Below, piece after piece: positions 1 to 11,704 of a DNA stretch of 64,000 bases. Within the stretch, counting starts at the first letter, position 1. Every line of letters begins with the position of its first letter. The stretch is from assembly GCA_944548615.1 (NCBI GenBank), contig OX155952.1:34376057-34440056 (forward strand). Reading direction: 5' to 3'. The DNA is from Micropterix aruncella. Its lineage: Eukaryota > Arthropoda > Insecta > Lepidoptera > Micropterigidae. The notes under the pieces were generated by a model. That model had not been told where the DNA came from. It made no database searches and was given only the letters and a program-made list of their open reading frames with translations. The position numbers and the translations under genes were made by a program.

Positions 1-3000
1 AGAGATAACTGGGAGAGGAAGGAGAGAGAATGGCAAGAACTGTTTACTTCTTAGAAAAGTAAGTAGATATCTAATACACGATATATTTTCATACAAGCGT
101 CGAAATAAATAGAATTACATAAATATCACCTAATCAGCATTATTCAATTTACATAACGCTCAATTTTTTTAACCGATTTTGATAAAGTGATTACTTAAAA
201 TATATTATACGCATGACCTCCATAAGGTTTTAAAAAAAAATAACAATTCCCTAAGAGAATTCATTACAACAGTCGCAAATTAAGATATATTGAATCCCCT
301 TAAATCAAAATATCGCAAGCCTTTCATTAAATTAGAGGCTCCTTCAAATGATCTTCGCATAGCAAGGCAGCAGACATACTTCACTCAACAATTAAACCAG
401 GACTAGACAGACTCGTTAATAATGAAAATAATTAGGCCCTGTCGAATTTATATTCATTTTGTTCCAGAGGCGCGCCTTTTGCAAAGCAAAAGTTAAGAGG
501 AGAAAAATCCCTTCTTCGTCGCCATTAATATTCAAATCTCATTTTCGGGGCATCCCATGTCTCCGTAGTATAATTTGCAACTGGCCACGAGGAGCTCAAT
601 TATGGGAGGGTGGCAGTCGTTAAAATTGGAATTGTCGTATGTACGATCACACATTATACATTAAAAAATATAGTGTTTAATGGTAAAAATTGTAATATAA
701 TGTGAAGCATATGTAATTCATTGTGATAAAAGAGGATTGTTGCAAAAATCTTCTATAAATATATGAAAATCAGATAAATAAGTACTCAGACTTTATTGTA
801 TAAAATTAAATAAATACTTTATTGAAAGTCTTTCGCAATACAACGATGCTAAATTTATCAAGCGTATAGCCGTACCGCTATAATAAAATACCTCAAAATT
901 AAATTACAAAATGAACTATTTTCGAATAAACTGGTTAATAATTACAGGCCAAGGTGCTTGTTCTGTCTTGGGATCCAATTATGTCAATACCTGCATTTCT
1001 ACCGGAGGAGGTCCATTGCAATATTTCTGTTACCTACTGCGAAATAATAGAGATTGTCTTGGCCCTGAGGTATATGCAGTATCTGTCTTCTATTTCTAAC
1101 TTCAAGTGTATGTCTTATCACTGCCTCTCACGGCTATAACTACAACCCTCTTGTTATGTAACAAAAAAATGTGCATTTCAGCTCTGACGAGCGACTGGAA
1201 TGTGTGGAGTCTCTCAGATTGCAATCTGCTGATTTGATATCTCTCATTTCATCATTTCACAAATGTATGGTCGGTATGCGGTTAGCTCGGAAGCTGGCAA
1301 ATTTCATCGAAATTATGGTCTCCTATTTGGTATTGTTGCACTTCTTTTAATTTTCGAACTTTAAATATTAAACTTAACGTTTTATAGTTCGATTTTACTA
1401 TCTATAAAATTCCCATATTTGGCTTTAAATGAAATCGATTCTTAATGAGTAAACTCCAAAAAGTTTTTATTCAAACGTAAGTACATTTCGTACCTACATA
1501 ATTCTGTACGCACGAGACATTAATAGTGAATTATATTTGATGTTTATTTTTCGACGAGTTCTATAAGCTCCAAAGATTTTTGTGAATTTATTCCTCCAGT
1601 GCAGGCTTCGAATGACCAGTCTTCGGGGAGGCAATCCTATGAATATGTTCGATAGCCGAGTTGTTAAGGATGGTAAAATTTAAAGTTTTTCGTAATAAAA
1701 GACAGCTTGTAAGTCTTCTTTGCTGGATTCAGGCTACCAGTGAACACAAGGTGCTTGTTTTTGACTTTAGCTTCCAGCTCATCGCATATATGACCTTGTG
1801 CCGGAATATCAAAAACGTCTGCGGTGGCCTCAGATCCGGGATCCCAGAGAAATTCACATTTTATAACTACGCCTTAACGTGCTAAATAATCCTACAGCAC
1901 CACTCTATCTTCAGGAGGACTTCAACTTATTAGGATGTCACGGTCTCCCACCCCGGTCAAGTCAGAAAAATACTCTATATCCCACCTTATATCACTACGT
2001 TCTTCTCTGCTCTGCTATTCTTTCTCTGTTGATGCAGCCGTCTATGGAACCAGATCCCTTGAAGTATTAGAAGTGCTAGGAAGGCTTTCAACTTCAAAGA
2101 GTTATTGAAAAGGTATTACTTATCCCAATAATTACACTTTCTTCGCCTTTCATATCGCCTCCTTTTTCCTTCTTGTTCTGAAATTACATTACCGTCATGC
2201 TCTTTAGATACGACCCGACAAATGTCTGCATATTATTTATTAGTTGTCTGTAAGATATGCACGTGGCGATAAGTCGGCCTTTGTATGATTTCAATGAATA
2301 GTCTTTGAATGGAATTGAATATTCATCATATTATTTCTATAATCGTATTTCCACCAAAACGATCGTACATTTACAAACACTATACCGCCCTCCGATCAAG
2401 AAAACGAGAAGCGCGTCACGGAAATGGGGAGGGCAAAGTTATTATCTTAGCATTTATTAAGTGAGGATAAATTGTTGTCGGCGAGCAGTAGAGTGTGGAG
2501 TCAGCCAGGGAGGATTTATCGCCCTTGTAATTTTTACTGGCGATTGAATAAATTGTCTTTGGTTTTTGAAGACGCCCTCTCCGCGAGGAATTAACTTCCC
2601 GCGTTATTTTTTCCTCATTATTTTAAGTACACCATAAGCTAAATTGCAATTTAATGTGTTATACAGATAGATAGATTTAGGTAGGCATTATTTTAAGTGG
2701 GTTGTATTTTGAGATAAAACAGCATAGTAGTAGATTATGAAGCTTTTTAATATAATATTATCTATCAAGACCTTAATTCTATGAGGCTATATAGAGCAAT
2801 GATATCGTTAAATTTTGATTTAAATAAACATGATTCTATTATGAAGGCACAATTGTGAAAACACGCCATACGCCAAACATCAACAGCCAAACGAAAAATA
2901 TTTAATTTTTGCTTATTGTTGATAATTTTGCTGTTATAAATGGAATCTGTTAGAACAAGCCATTTTGAAGAAAGTTAATATAATACCTAATTTTCCTTGT

Positions 3001-3480
3001 GATACATCAAGGGTTTTCATTTCTAACTGTGGAAACTATGTCTTTTTGCAATCATTCAGGATTTTATTTACACCCAGTTTTCAAGTTTACACCCAGTTTT
3101 CCGATTTTATTTACACACTCAAGTCTTAAATCAGTAGTGTATATGATTTAAATTTAAATATTCGTTATCTTAGTTTACATAAATTTATTATTTAATCAAA
3201 ATTTATTATGAATCGGCTAAGTCAAAATTTGATTCCAGAATATTCTTTTGTACAATTAAAAAATAATACAGACATAAAGAGCGCCTTATTCAAAGCAAAG
3301 GGCGAGCGAATTTCTAACAGGCTAACCTATACCGATTTGTGAACATTGTAAGCGGATAATTATTAAATTAACCTATACAGTTAGTTATGTACTAAGTGAA
3401 TGAAAAAAATAATAAATAAACGTGAGCACAAAATGCGCCACAATAAAATAAACTAAATCCTATTAGGAACCAAATGTTTA
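1..3480. other. AT-rich noncoding stretch, no gene recognised
   Basis: No open frame here reads like a protein and I recognise no repeat. Two patches are less AT-rich and look less random than their surroundings: about 465-650 and about 2380-2610. They could be conserved noncoding (regulatory) blocks, but that is an impression from composition only. Confidence 0.4.
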
Positions 3481-3519
3481 AAAAGGAGGAAATTTTGAAG
3501 GGAAAGGAAGGAAGATTTG

Positions 3520-3845
3520 AAATGCTCTCTCAGTCTGTTTTTAAAATATGTTATGCTCCGCGGTTCTCACATTTTTCGGCAAAGTATTTCAAAAACGTGC
3601 TCCATGCACGGTGAAAGATAATGAGAAGAAGTCACTGCTGTGACCAGTAATAAAGAGTAGCAACTTATCTATAGAACTCAGAGGGCGTCCATGAGGTGAT
3701 AGTGCAGTAAATATGCCGCGACGCCCTCCACTATCCTGAAACTGATCTACATATTCGATGCATTTTTTGAGTATTTTTATTAGCTTTATATTGCCCTAAT
3801 AACGTGATCCTCCGCAGTAAGAAGGCACCTCCGGACTGTCAGGAA
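3520..3845 (-). pseudogene. possible decayed LINE C-terminal fragment
   Basis: Read on the minus strand, this stretch gives protein-like text interrupted by stops, including a run resembling the usual LINE C-terminus (aromatic, then N-TLP, then K-NVR). It has no catalytic motif. It could be chance; the call is tentative. Confidence 0.25.
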
Positions 3846-4542
3846 TAGATTATAACCACGTAAAAATCTTTGCAAACAATATAGTTGAGTGGATATGGTT
3901 TTATTTATCATTTACAGATATAATTAATTATGAAAGTATGTATTTGGTCATGTTAATTAAATAATATGCTTTATATTTTTATTTGGGATACATATTTTTT
4001 TCCATCAAAATGACATTTTCAAAATGTGGCATATAGTTTCAGCAATGTTTTCAAGTAAATTATAGAGGTTTCCTTTTTATTCATTTTTAATTTTTATGGC
4101 GTTATAGAAAGTTTTGAATGGCTTCGGGACAATATAATAAAACCATATGACCTTGTAGTGCTAACATGCCTTTTATTATCACGCTGTGCTCGTTTGCATA
4201 ACAAAAAGCGCACAGACAAACCGTTAACTATAATTTACAGCGATAAAAATGTCTTAAGTGCGAGGAAATATTGGATTACTAGCCGCGAAGGGGAGGATTT
4301 CAGACGAGCCGCTCCACTGTCTGAATGTTTTCCGCTGCGCGATACCCGCCCAATATTTTGCATAGCACTCTTCCTTCCTAATACATGAAGAAAGTACGTA
4401 AGATAGGCGTTGTCCCACGAGAGTAACATTATATACAATACAACAGTCGATTTTAAGATATCGATATATTTTACATGAGCCAACCTAAATTCAGCGAGGC
4501 TCACTTGGCGACTAGGAAATATAATATACTATACATCATATA

Positions 4543-4571
4543 CAAAGTCTACATATTATATGTAGACTTTG
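4543..4571. repeat. 13-bp perfect hairpin, 3-nt loop
   Basis: The arms 4543-4555 and 4559-4571 are exact reverse complements around TTA. It lies 110 bp from a family A repeat. No function is evident. Confidence 0.7.
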
Positions 4572-4680
4572 AAAACATACTCGAAAATGAAACATAACAA
4601 TAAACTGTAAGATTAATACTTATATGCTATCCTATATACTACCCTATCACATATTATTCAAGGTAGTTCGATAAATAGAG

Positions 4681-4990
4681 CTGTCAACTACAACGGGCGA
4701 ACCCGTCACCTCAGAAAGTTTTAACGATTGGTCGTTCTATCATCCGTGAAGTGAACGCGGAAGACTTGGACAAAACAGTCCACCGTCAAGTTCCGCCACA
4801 TGCCCGTAAGAGGCCAACACCTTATCCGCGAGATAACCATGTATGTTACCCAGTGGGCTTACACCCACGCCCTTACTTTCAATTGCGACCAGATTACTCC
4901 GGTCTCTCGACTGGTTACTCCACCATATTGCCCACCATATTGCCCCGTTTAGCCTGGTGCTTATATTGCCGCGTGTGAACTCGAACGATT
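4681..4990 (-). repeat. dispersed repeat family A, copy 1 (partial)
   Basis: It starts with the family end, read here in reverse: GTTGTAGTTGAC preceded by the self-complementary block ACGGG-TTC-GCCCGT. It then runs through the module also seen near 5700-5900 and 33850-34050 (TTACGGG, GTGGCGG, the 'cggtctctcgactggtta' block). The far half is missing. The family has no recognisable coding capacity and its class is unknown. Confidence 0.75.
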
Positions 4991-5344
4991 TGATACGAGA
5001 GTAACCGCACAACCGAACAAAAAAAATGAATTTTGAATATATTATGTGTGGCTATCTTCTATAAAGGCTTATCTTCTTTTATTTCTAATATATTGGTCTT
5101 TAGCCACACCCTCTTGCAGCAGATCGACGACTTCGCACAAATCGTTTTTGGAATAAAGCTATTCAAAGCAATGTGAAAAATAAAAATAACGAATTGTATA
5201 TTACTATACGTACTACTGAGAGTATGATATGATTTTATTTTAATATTTAGTATATGGCGTTGCCTTGGTCGTAGTTGCAAAATAGTGAATAAAATATTTT
5301 ATTCTGAATATTCAATAATTTAATCTTAAAAAAAAGTCAACACT

Positions 5345-5955
5345 GCTGTGGGAGCTAAGGGGCCCTTGATGAGTTGGCCACGAAGACCCATTCTGTTCAG
5401 GAATGGTCACACTCACGGGTCAACACCCATCCAACGGTCTCCACGCATGAAGTGCGAGCCTGGGTAGGACTCTGGCCTTAGGGTTAGTTTCCCCTAGGAA
5501 TCAACCTTCTGGCGCTGCTGGACGGTCTGCGCACCGTGCGACATAAGCCAATCGATTGCGCACTCGATGGCGACTGCTCTTGAAACGACCATCGGCTACC
5601 CGATCCTGGGTGAACAGCCGGGCAAAGGATGTCGTGGTCCTTGATAGATTCGGTATACACTGTTTCACCGCTTCGTAAGGGAGTAGAACCACGCAAGCGA
5701 CCTCAAACTCGTAACCAATCGAGAGACTGGAGTAATCTGTTCGCAGTTGGAAGTAAGGGCGTGAGTGTAAGTCCGTTGGGTTAACTCTCCTGGCTATCTC
5801 GCGGTTAAGGCGTTGTCCTCTTACGGGTTTGTGGCGGAGCTTGACAGTGGACTGTTTTGTCCAAGTCTTCTGCGCTCACTCCAGTGAGATAGAACGACTA
5901 ATCGTTAAAACTTCCTGAGGTGACGGGCTCGCCCGTTGTAGTTGAAAACTCTAGT
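5345..5955 (+). repeat. dispersed repeat family A, copy 2 (near full length)
   Basis: It begins at GGGCCC-TTGATGAGTTGGCC and ends at the ACGGGCTCGCCCGT hairpin followed by GTTGTAGTTG. The first part nearly matches 33475-33620 and the last 60 bp nearly match 34025-34085. Short open frames in it are not conserved between copies. The orientation is arbitrary. The terminal hairpin recalls Helitron ends, but no CTAG terminus or A/T target is visible, so the class is open. Confidence 0.8.
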
Positions 5956-5999
5956 TGTGGTCAATATATGTACCAAATGTACATATATACCAAATTTAA

Positions 6000-7480
6000 A
6001 TTTTCAATTTCAGTCAATATGAAATACGGGAAATCTAATAATTTCATAATTTAGTCTTCGATGAGCCTTTCAAATGAATAGATAGAAAAATACTGGATTG
6101 CAGATACTGGAAAAAATAAAATTAACATTTAATAATATTTTTTTTACAGAATCAATTTATGTTTCATATTAAAGATTTTATAGATACGTACGCACCTACA
6201 AGTAATAATAATTACATACAAATTGAATACTAAAACAAAGACATGTTTATTGCTTTTCCACGACCTAATATAAATTACCCATTATTTCCTGTGGAAGAGT
6301 AAATACGCTCATATAGTATGAAACCTCAAATTACTCTCTGAGAAATCAATGAAAAATGTTTCAACGAAATTATATTATTATTGTGTAATTTAATAGTGCG
6401 GAGGTTTTTCATTCCGCCTCCAGTAATATTTATAAAAATGAACTGATAATACTCTTACTTAAAAACAGATGAAGTGTTTCTTTTTTACTTTACCAGGAGA
6501 TATAGTATTGTGAAAGCGCTTAAAAAAAATCGAGATGAAGACGGATACATACAATCCCCCCCCCCCCCCCTTCCCCTCCGAGACGATTAAGACAATTTCA
6601 AGACTAGAGACTACCTATGTGTCTTGTGTGTATCTGCATGGGTTTGTGCATTCCTCCACGATAGCGTCCAAACGCAAATTCAGTACACAAGTGCCTTGTT
6701 GGGCCAAAATCATATTGTGATATTATTGGTTGGAATATCTCATATACAAGTGACACAAATAATATTTAAAGACCGCCATTCATTAATTAAATAGTAAGGT
6801 CATCAAAAGCGGCCCTGCTTGCAATGCGTGGATCGTTTAAAACTCGAATTCGAAGGCTCACGGCGACCCGCGTTTTCAATTTGATTTTCAAATTGAATGA
6901 GATGACTTGCGTTGGAAATTTAAATTTTCGTTGCGTTGAGTCGCATATTAAAAGGAATTTTCGCTAACTGTTCATCGACTTTATTTATGAAGTGAATATT
7001 CAGATGAAATAGGACCCTGGCTACTTTCCGGGAAAGCCTTGGGGTAACACAACCGTTTTTTTAATACAGTTCATATTGATAGCATACTCTCTAGTAGGTA
7101 TCATAATCTAATCTAGCGTTAGTCCTCGTAAAACCCATCGAAATAAACGAAATTCTAGATTGATAATATATTGCCTTTATAGCTTTAAGTCCGCCCACTA
7201 ATTCTGATAAAGCGGTTCACAGTTCCCTCTAAACAGACGTATAACTTTAAATCCAAGCTCTTTATTCAGTTGACCGCAACGTGGCGCGGGCGGGCGTCTC
7301 CAGTCTTTCAATTATTTATGGGGGAAACGCGGTTGAGAATTCTCGCTAGCTAAAGCGTTCGCACACTGCGCCAACGGCTGAAGCGCGACGGCATTACGTC
7401 TTTATTTCCGTGGTCTTAGCGATGAATGCCGATGAATACGATGCGATAAACAGTTTCCCTTAGCCCTTTAGATGTGCAGG
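6000..7480. other. noncoding stretch, no gene recognised
   Basis: AT-rich sequence with a run of C at 6557-6570 and no convincing gene. The part around 7260-7450 is richer in CpG. It shares short phrases (CAATTATTTAT followed by a G run, and GATGAATGCC) with 25250-25335, so the two may be distant copies of one element or two related regulatory blocks. Confidence 0.35.
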
Positions 7481-7688
7481 GACATTTATAATATTTTAAT
7501 GAGTACTAGAGTTTGCCTGCTGCGTTAATGTTTGACTTTGGTCATTATTGTTCGAGACTGATCGAGCCCGAGACCGCCGAGCCTGCTACATACAATGCGA
7601 ACAAACATTTTGTTGGACCTAAAATATGCTGGAATATATTCACATTTATATTCATATCATTCATATTTATTTATTTCACACAATTAAA

Positions 7689-8400
7689 AATTATAAATAG
7701 GATAAAACAAATTTACCGCGTGAAGTTTGTGGCACCTGACATTTCGGCGACGTTGTAGCTGCCGTTGTCCAGAGTAGACTAAAGTACTACCAATCCGTTG
7801 TTCTGATGGTAGGCGGCAAACTGCTGCTGTTACTCCGCAAATTATATCGGAGGTAGGGCGTGGGGTCGACGCGCGCGAATTTTAAAAATCCGATGTGCAC
7901 ACTACACTCAGTCTATCCTGTGTCACGTGCTTGCGATCGGCGATAAGCATTGAAAACATTTTGAGAAGAGGGTTTCACTTAATAGAGAGTTTGTAACCGT
8001 CGTCTCTATCGAAGTTCGGGGTTCTCCTTATTTTAATGTCTTCTCGGATCATGCAGGGAAAGTAAAACTCTTGTTTCGATAGCACATAGGGATTTTGAAA
8101 CTGCATCGAGTGCTTACTTTCGCTATCCAATATGTGTCAGCATATCGCCGATTTTTCTCGCTGAACGTTTTTAACAGCTTTGATGTGTTCAATCAGTCGA
8201 GTGGCTAGAGGCCGTTTCGTTTGTCCAACATAGGCTAAACCACAGCTGTATTCGATTTTATACACACCCGGGGTTTGCAGTGGTATTGCATCCTTTACAG
8301 GTCTCAGAGATCGGGATAAATTTTGGGTCGGTTTGAAGATTGCTTTTATATCAAATTTGTTAAGCGTCTTACTTATTTGGTGAGATCAAATGGTCACTTT
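7689..8400 (-). mobile_element. Penelope-like retroelement fragment, GIY-YIG endonuclease relic
   Basis: Translated on the minus strand from about 8385 to a stop at 7882-7884, the sequence closely parallels the endonuclease at 48460-48888: PLQTPGVYK-I, then YSCGLAYVGQTKR (the GIY-YIG core of Penelope-like elements), then the TRL-EHIKAVKNVQREKSAIC block. At least two in-frame stops break it, one TGA just after SAIC and one before NPLLK, so it is dead. The 3' part (about 7700-7790) matches the tail of the second copy, including a CCGAAA-GTC-GGT motif. The reverse transcriptase half is missing. Confidence 0.85.
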
Positions 8401-8519
8401 CATTTTATCATATTTATTATGTCAAATAACCGCGACAGTCTTCGATTTCAAACAAAAAATTATGCATGTCAAAATTCTGCGCAAGAATATATAAATTTTA
8501 AACCACAATAGTTCTACAA

Positions 8520-9121
8520 TTTTATTACTAAAATAACAATAATAATTAAAGAAAACACCATAACATTGTTACAAACTTGAATAACAATGTAAACATATTA
8601 ATAAAATGGTGAATATATTTGTATTGTACGCAAGCACATATAATTTATGCAAATAATTTTGTTTGCATTGCAATACTGATTAAATATTACGAAGCGAAAA
8701 ATGTCTGCGGAGTACAAACTTCTTTCTTATACAAAGAGTTTTATCCGCCTCTTTAAAATGCTCAAGTTAAAATTGAAATGCTCCTTGATCGTCACAATCA
8801 CTTACATTTTTGGGGCAGCGACGTCAGCCATACGTTCAGATTTCGCTAGCGAGTGAGCCAGTCCACCCGATGCGGTGCGGGTGCGGCGCGGCGCCTAAGC
8901 GGTGCCAAAAACATTATAAAGACATCCAAAAATATGAAAAAAACAGTATTTTAAAATTGTTTAGTTGTTATGTACCTACAGATTTTTCCATGAAGTACAG
9001 GTTTTTTAGATAATTATAACAATAATAGCATTTGTTAATAGTAGTTTTTATACGACTGTCCAAAGAACTTTACGGTGTGGCCTTGGATTACATCGTGTGG
9101 ACGGGCTCTGACTCACTAAAT
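8520..9121. other. noncoding sequence left of the BEL element
   Basis: No gene is seen. A G+C-rich patch lies at about 8810-8910. The sequence directly abuts the left copy of the GAAGC target duplication, so 8520-9126 joined to 22294 onward is the original host locus before the retrotransposon insertion. Confidence 0.5.
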
Positions 9122-9126
9122 GAAGC
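9122..9126. repeat. BEL target site duplication GAAGC (left)
   Basis: GAAGC stands immediately outside the left LTR and again at 22289-22293 immediately outside the right LTR. A 5-bp duplication is usual for BEL/Pao integrases and fixes both outer ends of the element. Confidence 0.93.
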
Positions 9127-9802
9127 TGGAGAAGCGTGTAAATAGTTCCTCCACGGGTGTAGGATTACTACTATTGCGTTGTTTTGTTATATTTTTGCGA
9201 ATTCGTTTTTTGTAAAGTCCAAATTGAGATGCTGAGAAATGCCGGTTGATAGTTAGAAACTCAAAGACTGCACTCACCTCCGAATGTCCTCGTTCCAATC
9301 CAGGTCAGCAGCATCCAACAGTCATGACGAGATCCTGCGAGATAATTCTTGACACCGGGTCTGACAGTTATTATAATTTCCCGATCACAAAGTTTCTATA
9401 CACCAAAGTTTCTATTCAGCGTTCAGCTTCGCGACGAATTAACACAAAATGCGTTCTAAAGGCGGTGCGAGCGTTCATGCGTTTTCAAAGGCGGTGCGAG
9501 CGTTCGTAATAAAAGCGAAAAAAGTGTGGCGAAAAAGTGTTCTCCCGACATAAACGCGTGAGCAATCAGAACTACCCTCCTCCCTGGCGCGCGCGCAAAA
9601 ACTGCCACTTTTATTTTAATCGCACGCTGTGGACAGTTAACGCTCTCTCGCGGAGTTCATTGGAACTTATTCGAACACCATTGGCTCGCGCAGTCCTCGA
9701 GTACCAACCATCGACCAGCATAATAAGGCGGGAATTTTTAAATGTACTAAGATTAATTTTTAATTGAAAATAAATAGATTTCAATTTAATAGCGCTTCAC
9801 CA
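9127..9802 (-). repeat. BEL 3' LTR (676 bp)
   Basis: The ends are set by alignment to the right LTR and by TG...CA termini. It holds a 29-bp sequence in two tandem units (about 9451-9507) sharing AAAGGCGGTGCGAGCGTTC, plus the phrase CAAAGTTTCTAT twice within about 30 bp (about 9390-9420). Short open frames inside it are shadows. This copy is uninterrupted and is the empty-site reference for the LINE insertion in the other LTR. Confidence 0.95.
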
Positions 9803-9822
9803 TGCACCCCACCTTGGAAGGT
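9803..9822 (-). promoter_or_regulatory. BEL polypurine tract (plus-strand primer)
   Basis: Directly upstream of the 3' LTR on the minus strand lies the purine-rich string AAGGTGGGGTGCA. Its position is right for second-strand priming. It is a short and slightly imperfect tract, so the exact primer limits are uncertain. Confidence 0.6.
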
Positions 9823-9970
9823 CGCAAGATCTTTCAAAACGAGATAACTTTATGAGTGGTTGAAGTACACGGCAAATTCTAAACAACAGACTACGATCAA
9901 GAGGCGTGAGACTCAATTACATATATATAATTACTAAAGATAAGTTAACTATTAAATAATATAAGTTACG

Positions 9971-11704
9971 TTATTGCGTGGGAATGGGATATAGTTTTGT
10001 AACAGCGCGTTTATAAGTCCCAGACTGCATTTTGACCATCGCTACGCGAACGGTGTCGTTCGAGCCCTTAAAGACCTCGATAATAATTCCTAACGGCCAA
10101 TTTAAGGGAGAGGTATTCTCTTGCTCGACAATAACGACAGTTCCTATGTCTACCGGTTTGTCTGGAGTGGCCCATTTTTGCCTAACCTGCAAAGTATGCA
10201 GATACTCCAGGTGCCACCTTTTCCAAAACGATTGAACCATGCTATCTAGCAACTTCTTACGCTCATGTAAATTTACGCGTTGTTCGGACAGATCGGCAGC
10301 GGGTAAATAACGCAACGGCGTTGACATCAGGAAGTGGGCGGGCGTTAGCACCTCTGGGTGTGGATCTGAAGACAACACACTCAGGGGGCGAGAGTTCATG
10401 ATGGATTCTATCTGCGTCAAGACGGTTTGCAGCTCTTCATAAGTAAGAAGCTGACTTCCTATAACTCTAAACAGATGCGTCTTCATGCTCTTTATATTGC
10501 TTTCCCACATGGCGCCAAAATTTGGAGCTCTAGGAGGGATCATCTTCCACTCTATGCGTCGCGACAATAGCTCGTTTGAGAGCGAAGCTTTAAATTTTGA
10601 GTTTAGCAAGAAGCTATAAAGCTCGTCTAATTGTGCCTTAGCACCTACGTATGTAGTTGCGTTATCCGAATAAAGACATGAGACAGGACCTCGGCGCGAA
10701 ATAAAGCGTTTAAAGGCGGCCAAAAAAATATCTGACGTCAAATCAGAGACCAGTTCTATATGAACGGCCTTGGTAACCATGCACACGAATAGGCATATGT
10801 ATGCTTTCTGTGCGTGTTGACCTCTGCGGCGTGAAAGCGTTATACGGATCGGTCCAGCATAGTCGACACCAGTGTGAGTGAAGGCCTTAGCTTCTGATAC
10901 ACGATACGCAGGAAGATCGGCCATTATAGGCGTTGGATGTGTCGGGTTGGTTTTAAAGCATGTGTTGCAACTTTTCAACTTTGCTCGGATGACAGTTCTG
11001 GCATCCAATATCCAGTACCGTTGGCGTATAATCGACATAAGAAGTCCAGGTCCTGTGTGACTATTAGCGACATGAAAATGTCGTATTATCAAGTCCACAA
11101 CATGGCTGCGTTTCGGAAGAAGAACTGGATATTTAGCTTCAAAAGGAAGCTGTGACTTAGAGAGCCTTCCTCCAATGCGTATAATACCATCCTCATCCAG
11201 GAAGACGGTGAGACTTCGTAATCTTTTAGCGGGCAATTTCCCAGCTTTGATTAATTTTAAATCGTCCGCAAAATGTACAGATTGGACAGCATGCAAGAGA
11301 TCGTTCTCTGCTGCCGCCATTCCTGCCACGGAGCGGGGTTCGCGTTTAGCGTTAGGTTGAGCGATTTTTTTCACATACGCAATTATTCGGAGCAACTTGT
11401 CCCACGAGGAGACTCGTTGCGCTAACTCATACAACAGTGGCAGCTCTGTATGTGTAGTAACAGTCATGACGTTTGCTTTGTGCTCCGGCAAATCATTGCA
11501 CTTGGCTGAAGAGAATGGTTTTATCGGCCATTCCTCAGGAGCGCAGTGTATCCACGGTGGACCGTTCCACCACAGGTCATGGGAAATAAGTTGCGATGGG
11601 AGCATCCCACGTGAAAGTCCGTCGCTCGGATTTAATGCTCCGGTCACGTGGTAAAAATGTTCAGCTGCCAAGTTCTCTTGGCATTGAGCGATACGATTGC
11701 TCAC
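9971..11704 (-). CDS. pol: BEL pol C-terminal part: end of RNase H region, integrase, DUF5641-like domain
   Basis: This 577-residue frame inserts reverse-transcribed DNA into the genome. In order it shows the tail of the RNase H region (about 1-110), an H2C2 zinc-binding domain (H211/H216 with C246/C249), a DDE integrase core (D281 in GVDYAG, D347 in YSDN, E401 in WESN) and a C-terminal region with the SFWKRWHLEYL motif found after BEL integrases. The Met at 11704 is only the first in frame after a break. Coding similarity continues upstream into 11704-11805 in this frame (SDSTIALSW, an RNase H block), so the part was once fused to the preceding ORF. All catalytic residues are present. As it stands it has no start of its own and would be made only by frameshifting or not at all. 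Confidence 0.92.
   Translation of the reverse strand: MSNRIAQCQENLAAEHFYHVTGALNPSDGLSRGMLPSQLISHDLWWNGPPWIHCAPEEWPIKPFSSAKCNDLPEHKANVMTVTTHTELPLLYELAQRVSSWDKLLRIIAYVKKIAQPNAKREPRSVAGMAAAENDLLHAVQSVHFADDLKLIKAGKLPAKRLRSLTVFLDEDGIIRIGGRLSKSQLPFEAKYPVLLPKRSHVVDLIIRHFHVANSHTGPGLLMSIIRQRYWILDARTVIRAKLKSCNTCFKTNPTHPTPIMADLPAYRVSEAKAFTHTGVDYAGPIRITLSRRRGQHAQKAYICLFVCMVTKAVHIELVSDLTSDIFLAAFKRFISRRGPVSCLYSDNATTYVGAKAQLDELYSFLLNSKFKASLSNELLSRRIEWKMIPPRAPNFGAMWESNIKSMKTHLFRVIGSQLLTYEELQTVLTQIESIMNSRPLSVLSSDPHPEVLTPAHFLMSTPLRYLPAADLSEQRVNLHERKKLLDSMVQSFWKRWHLEYLHTLQVRQKWATPDKPVDIGTVVIVEQENTSPLNWPLGIIIEVFKGSNDTVRVAMVKMQSGTYKRAVTKLYPIPTQ

Noticed and set aside
9537..9767. 76-residue frame in the left LTR and its near-identical twin at 22023-22253
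   Set aside because: Repetition is explained by the LTR pair; it is regulatory LTR sequence, antisense to the element.
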